Translations under genes and position numbers: made by a program
From: Candidatus Latescibacterota bacterium
GTDB taxonomy: Bacteria > Latescibacterota > UBA2968 > GCA-2709665
Direction of reading: 5' to 3'
Length of the DNA: 6,934 bases
Assembly (NCBI GenBank): GCA_030746455.1
Contig: JASLMQ010000807.1
Span: 1 to 6,934, forward strand
Notes under the pieces: model-generated
What the model was told of the DNA's origin: nothing
Database searches by the model: none
Seen by the model: only the letters and a program-made list of their open reading frames with translations
In this document: positions 1 through 5,486 of the stretch, one piece after another
Layout of the letters: every line of letters starts with the position of its first letter
How positions within the stretch are numbered: the stretch's first letter is position 1

Positions 1-523
1 CCGTGGCGGCGAGGAGATGTCGGTGATGATCGCGCCCAGGCCGGAGCGCGTCGACGGTGAGACGATCGGCCTGATCGGAATCGGCCCGCCCCTCGAGTCG
101 ATGGCCCGCCGGCCGGTGGGATTCGTCACGGCCCTGTCGCGCAGCAGCAGCGATCTGGTCCGCCACACCACTGCGATCTACAAGTTCATCAAGGATCTGG
201 TGTCCGGCCAGGTGTCGGGCCGCGCGCTCGCGGGCCCGGTCGCCATCGCTCAGATGGCCGGCAGAAGCGCCCAGCAGGGGTGGGAGCGGCTCGTGGGCTT
301 CATGGCGATGCTGAGCGTGAACCTGGCGGTACTGAACCTGCTGCCGATCCCCATGCTGGACGGTGGTCATCTGATGATCCTGAGCGTGGAGGCCGTGGTG
401 CGGCGCTCCCTGTCGGTCCGCCAGAAGGAAGTCCTCCAGCAGGTGGGCTTCGCGTTCCTCATCTTCTTGATGATTTACGTGACCTTTGGGGATATTAGCA
501 GGATCTTCGGGTGGTTTAACTGA
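1..523 (+). CDS. rseP: RseP-type site-2 intramembrane zinc metalloprotease, C-terminal part (5' truncated)
   Basis: Site-2 proteases of this family cut transmembrane segments of substrates, such as anti-sigma factors, within the cytoplasmic membrane. The reading frame is open from base 2 with no start needed, so the gene begins upstream of the window. The visible part starts near the end of a PDZ domain (a GETIGLIGIGP stretch), passes a linker, then shows AGPVAIAQMAG followed by a hydrophobic segment leading into NLLPIPMLDGGHL. In this family the Asp of the LDG motif (bases 359-361) is a zinc ligand. A last hydrophobic segment (FAFLIFLMIYVTF) precedes the C-terminus. The HExxH half of the active site lies outside the window. 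The order PDZ, LDG motif, final membrane helix is that of complete RseP/RasP proteins, so nothing suggests decay at this end. The gene faces a convergent small gene, and both probably terminate in the shared region 524-692. Confidence 0.93.
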   Translation, partial: RGGEEMSVMIAPRPERVDGETIGLIGIGPPLESMARRPVGFVTALSRSSSDLVRHTTAIYKFIKDLVSGQVSGRALAGPVAIAQMAGRSAQQGWERLVGFMAMLSVNLAVLNLLPIPMLDGGHLMILSVEAVVRRSLSVRQKEVLQQVGFAFLIFLMIYVTFGDISRIFGWFN

Positions 524-580
524 GAGGCGAGACGACCCATAGGCTGTAGCTAGAAGATCTGGATCTGGAGTCGGGGTCCA

Positions 581-642
581 GGGGAAAAGAGAACGGGCAG
601 AGATTCGATGAGGACACAATCCTCGCGGTCTCTGCCCGTTCT
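581..642 (-). terminator. Rho-independent terminator, best oriented for the minus-strand gene
   Basis: Bases 590-603 (agaacgggcagaga) and 629-642 (tctctgcccgttct) form a perfect 14-bp inverted repeat. A second 5-bp pairing inside the loop (610-614 with 620-624) makes a long hairpin. Read on the minus strand the stem is followed by ctttt at 589-585, a short U-tract. Read on the plus strand it is preceded by A-rich sequence but followed by gcgttcaggg, with no T-run. It therefore suits the gene at 693-1106 best, ending about 50 bases past that stop codon. It may also stop rseP transcription from the other side. No tRNA-like cloverleaf is seen here. Confidence 0.68.
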
Positions 643-692
643 GCGTTCAGGGGAACCGGGCCGGCTGCTGATCCGGCCTACACGGAGATCGC

Positions 693-1106
693 TCAGGGCT
701 GGCCAGCCGTCTTCACGGTATCGGGGAGGGGGATCATCAGGGACCTGTGGACGACGGAATCCGTGGCGCTCGCGTTGGCCCCCGCCTCGAGTCTCTCCGC
801 GACCGCGCGGAGAATGCCCTCCCACGCATCGGGATCGTCCTGGCGTTGAGCGATGAACCTCTCGATGTCGTCGTGCGTGAGGCCTTCACGCCGAAGGAGC
901 GCCGCTCTGGCAGCGGAAAGGCTATCCGGTTGACCCGCGTGCTCCCGATGAAGTCGAACGATCTCGACGGCTAGATGGGCGAACCTGCCGTCGGATAGGC
1001 CACGTTCCGGGGCACGGGGTCCGTCGCAACGCGCGATCCCGGCAAGGAGGACCCCCAGGATGAGCAAGGCCCCAAAGGGTTGGCTAAGGGAATGGGTGCG
1101 GTCCAC
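693..1106 (-). CDS. Small hypothetical protein with N-terminal hydrophobic segment, possible exported protein or lipoprotein
   Basis: I do not recognise a named family. The 137-residue product starts at a GTG preceded, at six bases, by a GGGGAG Shine-Dalgarno sequence (complement of 1113-1118). The open frame extends to an ATG at 1199, but that extension is rich in Arg, Val and Cys and would bury the hydrophobic segment. Residues 11-25 (FGALLILGVLLAGIA) look like a signal peptide or anchor, followed by Cys27. A lipobox would need a small residue before the Cys, and here it is Arg26, so lipidation is doubtful. Residues 40-108 are charged and probably helical, with LRREGLTHDDIERFIAQRQ followed by DDPDAWEGILRAVAERL. 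The tail, about 109-137, is Ala/Ser/Thr/Pro-rich and probably disordered. The gene is convergent with rseP and divergent from mraZ, so it is not part of the dcw operon. Support comes from the start signal, the plausible protein composition and the downstream terminator. Confidence 0.66.
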   Translation of the reverse strand: MDRTHSLSQPFGALLILGVLLAGIARCDGPRAPERGLSDGRFAHLAVEIVRLHREHAGQPDSLSAARAALLRREGLTHDDIERFIAQRQDDPDAWEGILRAVAERLEAGANASATDSVVHRSLMIPLPDTVKTAGQP

Positions 1107-1112
1107 TCTACG

Positions 1113-1118
1113 CTCCCC
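1113..1118 (-). promoter_or_regulatory. Ribosome binding site that sets the GTG start of the small minus-strand gene
   Basis: On the minus strand this reads GGGGAG, six bases before the GTG at 1106-1104. The spacing is in the usual range. No comparable signal was seen before the upstream ATG at 1199, so it favours the shorter 137-residue protein. Confidence 0.55.
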
Positions 1119-1160
1119 GACATGCCGATGCACACGGCTGCCTTCAACGACAGATGGGAC

Positions 1161-1200
1161 GGTGGTGCACACCACCCCACAAAATGTGGTGGTGCGCACC
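1161..1200. repeat. Near-perfect inverted repeat with internal direct repeat, candidate operator
   Basis: Bases 1164-1181 pair with 1185-1200: 15 of 16 positions are complementary, with one A-C mismatch (1169/1195), a two-base bulge (1177-1178) and an AAA loop (1182-1184). The same block contains a direct repeat: GGTGGTGCACACC at 1161-1173 and GGTGGTGCGCACC at 1188-1200 are identical at 12 of 13 positions, with starts 27 bases apart. GGTGCGCACC (1191-1200) is itself a perfect palindrome. No T-run follows on either strand, which argues against a terminator. The position between two divergent genes suggests a protein binding site, but the binding protein is unknown. Confidence 0.6.
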
Positions 1201-1299
1201 CAGGCTCAGCTATGAAAGCGAGAAAATGCAATATCTGCCCTTATGTGCACCATGTTGTTTTTCTTGGAGATAAAGCGAAAAACTGGTCCTAGAAAATGC

Positions 1300-1328
1300 T
1301 TGACTTTTGCCATCCCAGTCCCTAAGTT
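1300..1328 (+). promoter_or_regulatory. Candidate sigma70-type promoter of the mraZ operon
   Basis: TTGACT at 1300-1305 matches the -35 consensus at five of six positions. With a 17-base spacer the -10 would be TAAGTT at 1323-1328, a weak match with three of six positions. Transcription would begin near 1335, inside the MraZ boxes, leaving a leader of about 90 bases before the chosen mraZ ATG. The overlap of promoter and operator agrees with repression by MraZ. Confidence 0.55.
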
Positions 1329-1363
1329 GGTGGTGTAAAGTGGAGCAAAGTGGTGGATAAGGG
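1327..1363 (+). promoter_or_regulatory. MraZ operator: four 7-base boxes at 10-base period
   Basis: The boxes are TTGGTGG (1327-1333), AAAGTGG (1337-1343), AAAGTGG (1347-1353) and ATAAGGG (1357-1363), each separated by three bases. The two central copies are identical and the outer two are degenerate. In Mollicutes, MraZ binds AAAGTG[T/G] boxes separated by three bases. In E. coli, it binds TGGGN repeats separated by five bases, which is also a 10-base period. The central copies match the Mollicutes consensus exactly. Their position on the -10 region and expected start site of the mraZ promoter fits autorepression of the whole cluster. Confidence 0.8.
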
Positions 1364-1426
1364 TGACAATTCCTGAACCTGGTGGGTTCAGAAGCAGGCT
1401 TCCAGATTCCCTCTCTGGATCAGGCC

Positions 1427-1882
1427 ATGGTCGACGACACTCCCCAATTCATAGGCGAATACGAAGACATCCCTGTCGATCCGAAGGGACGCCTGTTCGT
1501 ACCAGCACCCCTCCGGAAGGCGTTGCCGATGGGGGTGGAGACCTTTGTGATCGCTCGGTGGTTCGACGGTTGTCTGGCCGGTTTCGATCCGACCAGCTGG
1601 AAGCAGGTGCTTCGCCAGCTGCTGGATCTCGACGGCGGCACCCGACAGAGCCGCCAGTTGCGACGTGCCGTCGCGGGGCGTGCCATCCAGGCGCGAATGG
1701 ACCGTCAGGGCCGGATGCTGATCCCCCGAAAGCTGCTGGATCAGGCCGAGATCACCGAGAAGGCCACCGTGATCGGTGTGGTGGACCGCATCGAAATCTG
1801 GAGTCCAGAGCGCTACGGCAGCTATATGGACGAGGCCGACCAGAAGCTGGAAGAGATCGCTGAAGAAATGGACCTCTTTTAA
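1427..1882 (+). CDS. mraZ: Transcriptional regulator MraZ
   Basis: MraZ is a DNA-binding repressor of the dcw operon. It forms rings of subunits that bind tandem boxes upstream of its own gene. The 151-residue product (E. coli MraZ has 152) shows the two SpoVT/AbrB-like halves. The first, about residues 7-54, carries DPKGRLFVPAPLR (18-30), and the second, about 83-126, carries DRQGRMLIPRKL (92-103). These are the family's repeated DxKGRxxxP-type motifs. FIGEY near the N-terminus is where family members normally begin, so I chose the ATG at 1427, which has a weak GGA seven bases upstream. An in-frame GTG at 1382 would add 15 residues but has no visible ribosome binding site. The gene is first in the operon, with its likely operator about 65-100 bases upstream. 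Its tail is acidic and probably helical. Confidence 0.95.
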   Translation: MVDDTPQFIGEYEDIPVDPKGRLFVPAPLRKALPMGVETFVIARWFDGCLAGFDPTSWKQVLRQLLDLDGGTRQSRQLRRAVAGRAIQARMDRQGRMLIPRKLLDQAEITEKATVIGVVDRIEIWSPERYGSYMDEADQKLEEIAEEMDLF

Positions 1883-2001
1883 TGTAGGACAATATGCGAA
1901 AACTGTCCACCGAGCCCCCTGATGATGTGGGATCACCACGAGGGGATGGCCGGGACACAGGATTCGAGGCATAGCCAAGACCGTTCTTTGACAGGCGCAC
2001 C

Positions 2002-2979
2002 ATGGCTGAGGGGGATTCAGAGTTCCACATTCCGGTTCTGGGGCTCGAGACGGCCGAATGGCTGCTGTGGAATCCCCTGGGCACCTACGTCGATGGTACC
2101 GTAGGGGGTGGCGGACACGCCGAGCATCTTTTAGATCGCCTCGAGGAGGTCGGCAAGCTGGTCGGCATCGATCGCGATCCGGATGCAGTCGCAGAGGCCA
2201 CAAGCCGGTTGCGAAAGTTCGGACCTCGTGTGATCCTGCTGCAGGGGTCGTTCCGGCGGATGTCCCAGATGCTGGCCGAGGTCGAGATATCGAAGGTAGA
2301 CGGGATCCTGATGGACCTGGGGGTATCGTCTCACCAGATCGACAGGGCCGAACGGGGTTTCAGCTACCGGCACGATGGCCCTCTGGATATGCGGATGGGA
2401 CCCGACTCGGCTCGATCGGCCCGGGAGGTGGTGAACGGCTACTCCCAGGCAGACCTGACGCGGGTCCTGAAGGAGTTTGGCGAGGATCGAGCGGCGGGAC
2501 GGATCGCTCGCGCCATCTGTCGCTCGCGGGAGCAGGGACCGATCGAGAGGACATCGGAGCTGGCGGATCTGGTCGCCAGGGCCATCGGGAGTTCCAGGAC
2601 GACCAAATCACTGGCCCGGGTCTACCAGGCGATTCGGATCGAGGTCAATGACGAGCTCGCCTGTCTGGAGGAGGCCCTGCCGGCGGCCGTCGATCTGCTG
2701 AAGCCATCGGGACGTGTTGCGATTCTAACGTATCACTCGCTGGAAGATCGAGTGGTCAAACGCAGCTTCCGGCAGTCCGAACGAGGGTGCATCTGCCCTC
2801 CGGATCTGCCGGTCTGCGGGTGCGGACGGCTTCCCAAACTGAAGGTGCTTACACCTCGAGGCGTCCGTGCGACAGACGAAGAAGTGGCGCGCAATCCAAG
2901 ATCGCGCAGCGCCACGCTGCGGGTCGGCGAACGGCTCGCGGAGATGGAGAAGGATCGGGCGGCCGGGAAGCATCTCTGA
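2002..2979 (+). CDS. rsmH: 16S rRNA (cytosine(1402)-N(4))-methyltransferase RsmH
   Basis: RsmH (formerly MraW) uses S-adenosylmethionine to N4-methylate C1402 in the decoding centre of 16S rRNA, in the cytoplasm. The 325-residue protein is slightly longer than the usual 310 or so. It shows FHIPVL at residues 8-13, the SAM-binding YVDGTVGGGGHAEHLL (29-44), GIDRDP (55-60), ILMDLGVSSHQID (102-114), GPLDMRM (126-132), TYHSLEDRVVK (243-253) and the C-terminal NPRSRSATLRVGER (298-311). A CxC-x6-CxC cluster (Cys263, 265, 272, 274) lies in CICPPDLPVCGCG, as in many RsmH proteins. The ATG has an AGG six bases upstream and sits just before the conserved HIPVL motif. The 119-base gap after mraZ has no gene that I can support. 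The rsmH-ftsL gap is only 24 bases. Confidence 0.97.
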   Translation: MAEGDSEFHIPVLGLETAEWLLWNPLGTYVDGTVGGGGHAEHLLDRLEEVGKLVGIDRDPDAVAEATSRLRKFGPRVILLQGSFRRMSQMLAEVEISKVDGILMDLGVSSHQIDRAERGFSYRHDGPLDMRMGPDSARSAREVVNGYSQADLTRVLKEFGEDRAAGRIARAICRSREQGPIERTSELADLVARAIGSSRTTKSLARVYQAIRIEVNDELACLEEALPAAVDLLKPSGRVAILTYHSLEDRVVKRSFRQSERGCICPPDLPVCGCGRLPKLKVLTPRGVRATDEEVARNPRSRSATLRVGERLAEMEKDRAAGKHL

Positions 2980-3003
2980 GGCTCCGGGCCCAAGCCGAGG
3001 ATC

Positions 3004-3375
3004 GTGGGAACCACGGGCACCGGGTATCGGCCTTCAGCTATGAACTACCCCGCAGAGTCGACGCCGAAAGCGTACCGATCCTACTTCCTAGCCGTTGTGG
3101 TGTTGGTCCTGGGACTGCTGGTCTACCTCTGGGGCCACGTGAAGACGATGCGGCAGGGCGAGGAGCTGATCCGTCTCCGGAGCGAGCGGGAGGCGTTGAT
3201 CCATCGGCAGGATCGCCTGAGGGTGGAGGTCGCCGGGCTCCAGCACAGCGTCAGGATCCGGAGTATTGCGGCGGAGAAGCTTGGAATGGTCTTTCCTTCG
3301 GAGCCACCCCGAAACCTCTACCTCCAAACGCCGGCGGGCGCTAAATCGGGCCGGGTGAAGCCCGATGCAGATTGA
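3004..3375 (+). CDS. ftsL: Cell division protein FtsL-like
   Basis: FtsL is a small bitopic membrane protein that joins FtsB and FtsQ/DivIC partners in the divisome and helps activate FtsWI. The 123-residue product has a short cytoplasmic N-terminus, one membrane helix (about residues 27-43, with VVVLVLGLLVYLW) and then a charged coiled-coil stretch (about 46-82, with RLRSEREALIHRQDRL). It ends with the typical AAEKLGMVFP near residues 89-98 and a polar tail. Sequence identity in this family is always low, so the call rests on topology, the LGM motif and position between rsmH and ftsI. The start is uncertain. The GTG at 3004 has GAGG close upstream, with only three bases of spacing. The in-frame ATG at 3040 would give 111 residues but has no clear ribosome binding site. 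The 3' end overlaps ftsI by 11 bases, suggesting translational coupling. Confidence 0.85.
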   Translation: MGTTGTGYRPSAMNYPAESTPKAYRSYFLAVVVLVLGLLVYLWGHVKTMRQGEELIRLRSEREALIHRQDRLRVEVAGLQHSVRIRSIAAEKLGMVFPSEPPRNLYLQTPAGAKSGRVKPDAD

Positions 3376-5449
3376 GGCACGACACATCCGCCGGCTGAGG
3401 GCCGTATCGCTGGTTGGCATCGGATTCGTCCTGGTCGTGGCCTATCGGCTGGCGACCCTCCAGGCGTGGGACGGTGAGTCCTACTCGGCCCAGGCCCGGA
3501 GCCAGCACGAGAAGACGACTGAACTCAAGGCGAACAGGGGGCGGATTCTGGATCGCCACGGTCGCGTTCTAGCGACCAACCTGGAAGCCGAATCGTTCTT
3601 TGTCAATAACGTTTTCGAGCTTGAGAACCTTCGGGCCATTGCCGTCCGCTTCTCGCGCCGCTCTGGCGAGAGCAGCGCGGAGATGCTCAAACGGCTCCGA
3701 AAGAACCGGTCCTTTGTCTGGCTGGCGCGAAAGGTCGAGGAAGGCCCCCCCGAGGAGGAGTCGATGAAGGGGGTCGGGCGCATGGTCGAGATGCGGCGCA
3801 GCTACCCTATGGGTACCCTGGCAGGGCAGGTCCTCGGATACACCGATATCGACAACATCGGGATCGAGGGCATCGAGCTGGCGTTCGACGCCAGGCTGCA
3901 GGGGACTCCGGGCGAAATGCTCTGCAGAGTCGATGCCCGAGGGAAGCGCCTGGGTGCGTTCGGTGCTGTGCGTCGCATGCCGCTGGATGGGTCGGACCTC
4001 GTGCTCACGATCGATGCGGACTATCAGTCCATCGTCGAGGAGGAGCTACAAGGGGCGGTCGACCGGTTCGAGGCCCGCAGCGGTATCGCCATCGTGATGG
4101 AGCCGATGTCGGGCGAAGTCCTGGCGATGGCCAACGTGCCTCTGTACGATCCCAATGGGTTCGCATCCTACAACGCAGAAACGCGACGCAACCGTGCAGT
4201 GACCGATCTCTTCGAGCCCGGATCGACCTTCAAGGTGGTGGCACTCGCCGGAGCGCTGGAAGAGGGTCGCATCGGTTCGAGCGACCGGATCTTCTGCGAG
4301 AACGGCGAGTTGGCCGTGGCCGGTGGGACGATTCGTGACAGCCACCCGAGTGCGTGGCTTACGGTACCAGAGGTCATAGAAGAGTCGAGCAATATCGGCA
4401 CCATCAAGATCGGCCAGGATCTGGGTACAGTGGATCTGTTCCGATACATCCGGCTCTTCGGATTCGGAAGCATCACCAGCGTGGGACTTCCCGGAGAGGT
4501 GCCCGGTGAGGTGAAGCACCCGACCCGCTGGTCGAAGCGCTCGCTGGAGACCATATCGATCGGTCAGGAGATCGGCGTGACTGCGCTGCAGATGGTTTCG
4601 GCATACGCCGCAATCGCCAACGGCGGCCGGCTGCTCGTCCCGCGGATCACGATGGATGCACCGGAGGCGGACAGCCCTTCAGGCGATCGCCCTCCCGAGG
4701 TGATCAGGCAGGTTGTCTCTCCGGAGACGGCGGCGGAGGTCACCCGAATTCTGGAAGGGGTCGTGGCAAGGGGAACGGGCGCCAACGCGCGGGTCGCCGG
4801 CTATCGGGTGGCGGGTAAGACGGGCACGGCTCAGAAGGCGCTTCCGGGATCGGGGGGATACGACCCGGACCTGTACAACTCCTCGTTCATTGGATTCCTG
4901 CCTGCGGAGCGCCCCGAATTCCTCTGTGCCGTTATCGTGGACAGCCCGAAGGGTATCCGGTGGGGAAGCCAGGTCGCCGCACCCGTATTCAGCTGCATCG
5001 TGCAAAGGATTCTCAGCCTCCGAAGGTCATCGGTCCGGCACAGCGCGACAGGACTCCCCACTGACGGCGAATACACAACGCCGAAGACGCCCGTACTCGA
5101 TGGGCTTCCCGGCAACGCGGCTACGCGGGTGTTGAATCGCAACGGCCTGCGGTCGCGGTTCGAGGGATCTGGAGATCGGGTGGTGGCGCAGGCGGCGGAA
5201 CCATCCGTAGCCCCTGGGGAGATCACGATCCACCTGGGATCGGTGACACCGGCCGATGCTGAGGGCTCGGTTCGGATTCCGGATGTCACGGGTATCCCGC
5301 TCCGGCAAGCCGTGTTCCGTCTCACCTCTGCGGGACTCCATGTGACGACGGAGGGGAGTGGAAGCGTTGTCTCGCAGAGCCCGGGATCGGGACAGGTGGT
5401 ACGACGCGGGACAACCTGTCGGGTGAGCTGCCGAGCGCAGAGCGGATAG
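3365..5449 (+). CDS. ftsI: Class B penicillin-binding protein, FtsI/SpoVD-type transpeptidase with C-terminal PASTA domain
   Basis: This is the septal D,D-transpeptidase that cross-links stem peptides of peptidoglycan in the periplasm, working with FtsW and activated by FtsL-containing complexes. The 694-residue protein has a short basic N-terminus and one membrane helix (about 13-31). A PBP dimerisation region begins at ANRGRILDRHGRVLATN (56-72). The transpeptidase domain spans roughly 238-550. Its three catalytic motifs are intact: STFK with nucleophile Ser287 (287-290), SSN (341-343) and KTGTAQ (485-490). A polar linker of about 80 residues follows, then a single PASTA domain (about 636-690, starting VRIPDVTGIPLRQAV). 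One or more PASTA domains are typical of SpoVD and PBP2x-like proteins and absent from E. coli FtsI, which is about 590 residues long. The ATG overlaps the ftsL end by 11 bases. murE follows after 37 bases. Confidence 0.95.
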   Translation: MQIEARHIRRLRAVSLVGIGFVLVVAYRLATLQAWDGESYSAQARSQHEKTTELKANRGRILDRHGRVLATNLEAESFFVNNVFELENLRAIAVRFSRRSGESSAEMLKRLRKNRSFVWLARKVEEGPPEEESMKGVGRMVEMRRSYPMGTLAGQVLGYTDIDNIGIEGIELAFDARLQGTPGEMLCRVDARGKRLGAFGAVRRMPLDGSDLVLTIDADYQSIVEEELQGAVDRFEARSGIAIVMEPMSGEVLAMANVPLYDPNGFASYNAETRRNRAVTDLFEPGSTFKVVALAGALEEGRIGSSDRIFCENGELAVAGGTIRDSHPSAWLTVPEVIEESSNIGTIKIGQDLGTVDLFRYIRLFGFGSITSVGLPGEVPGEVKHPTRWSKRSLETISIGQEIGVTALQMVSAYAAIANGGRLLVPRITMDAPEADSPSGDRPPEVIRQVVSPETAAEVTRILEGVVARGTGANARVAGYRVAGKTGTAQKALPGSGGYDPDLYNSSFIGFLPAERPEFLCAVIVDSPKGIRWGSQVAAPVFSCIVQRILSLRRSSVRHSATGLPTDGEYTTPKTPVLDGLPGNAATRVLNRNGLRSRFEGSGDRVVAQAAEPSVAPGEITIHLGSVTPADAEGSVRIPDVTGIPLRQAVFRLTSAGLHVTTEGSGSVVSQSPGSGQVVRRGTTCRVSCRAQSG

Positions 5450-5474
5450 CCGTGGGGATTCCAGCTGCGGAGGG

Positions 5475-5485
5475 AAGGGCGGGAG
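5475..5485 (+). promoter_or_regulatory. Ribosome binding site region of murE
   Basis: Two purine-rich candidates precede the murE ATG: AAGGG at 5475-5479, spaced seven bases, and GGGAG at 5481-5485, spaced only one base. The first has the better distance. Together they support the ATG at 5487 as the start. Confidence 0.5.
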
Positions 5486-5486
5486 A

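Larger units (their letters stand above)
1107..1426. other. Divergent intergenic region between the small minus-strand gene and mraZ
   Basis: About 320 bases hold no gene that I can support. The part from about 1200 to 1320 is clearly more AT-rich than its surroundings, as expected for promoters. It contains a large GTGG/CCAC dyad (1161-1200), a further GTGCAC palindrome at 1245-1250, a 9-base direct repeat agaaaatgc at 1221-1229 and 1291-1299 (each preceded by aaagcga), the mraZ promoter and the MraZ boxes. No convincing -35/-10 pair was found for the minus-strand gene. Confidence 0.6.

Noticed and set aside
608..974. Plus-strand open frames at 608-856 and 747-974
   Set aside because: They lie antisense to the small minus-strand gene, have Arg/Pro/Ser-rich shadow composition, and the first runs through the terminator hairpin.
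1080..1292. Plus-strand 70-codon open frame spanning the divergent region
   Set aside because: It crosses the dyad, the AT-rich promoter region and the 5' end of the minus-strand gene. The product has no recognisable features and no ribosome binding site.
1363..1863. Plus-strand open frame of 166 codons with a GTG near the MraZ boxes
   Set aside because: It is an offset frame of mraZ with low-complexity Arg/Gly/Pro composition, while the mraZ frame carries both AbrB-type motifs.
1887..1908. Small inverted repeat ggaca/tgtcc just after the mraZ stop
   Set aside because: Only five base pairs with a 12-base loop and no T-run, too weak to call a terminator or attenuator.
1988..1993. Perfect TTGACA just before rsmH, considered as an internal promoter -35
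   Set aside because: No -10-like hexamer occurs 16-18 bases downstream (the sequence is near ggggat), and the start would fall inside rsmH.
1388..2203. Long minus-strand open frame of 271 codons across mraZ and the mraZ-rsmH gap
   Set aside because: It is antisense to a clear MraZ, has no recognisable motifs, and is rich in His, Arg and Pro as expected for the reverse frame of a GC-rich gene.
4046..4519. Minus-strand open frame of 157 codons inside ftsI
   Set aside because: It is a shadow of the transpeptidase domain, where all catalytic motifs are on the plus strand.
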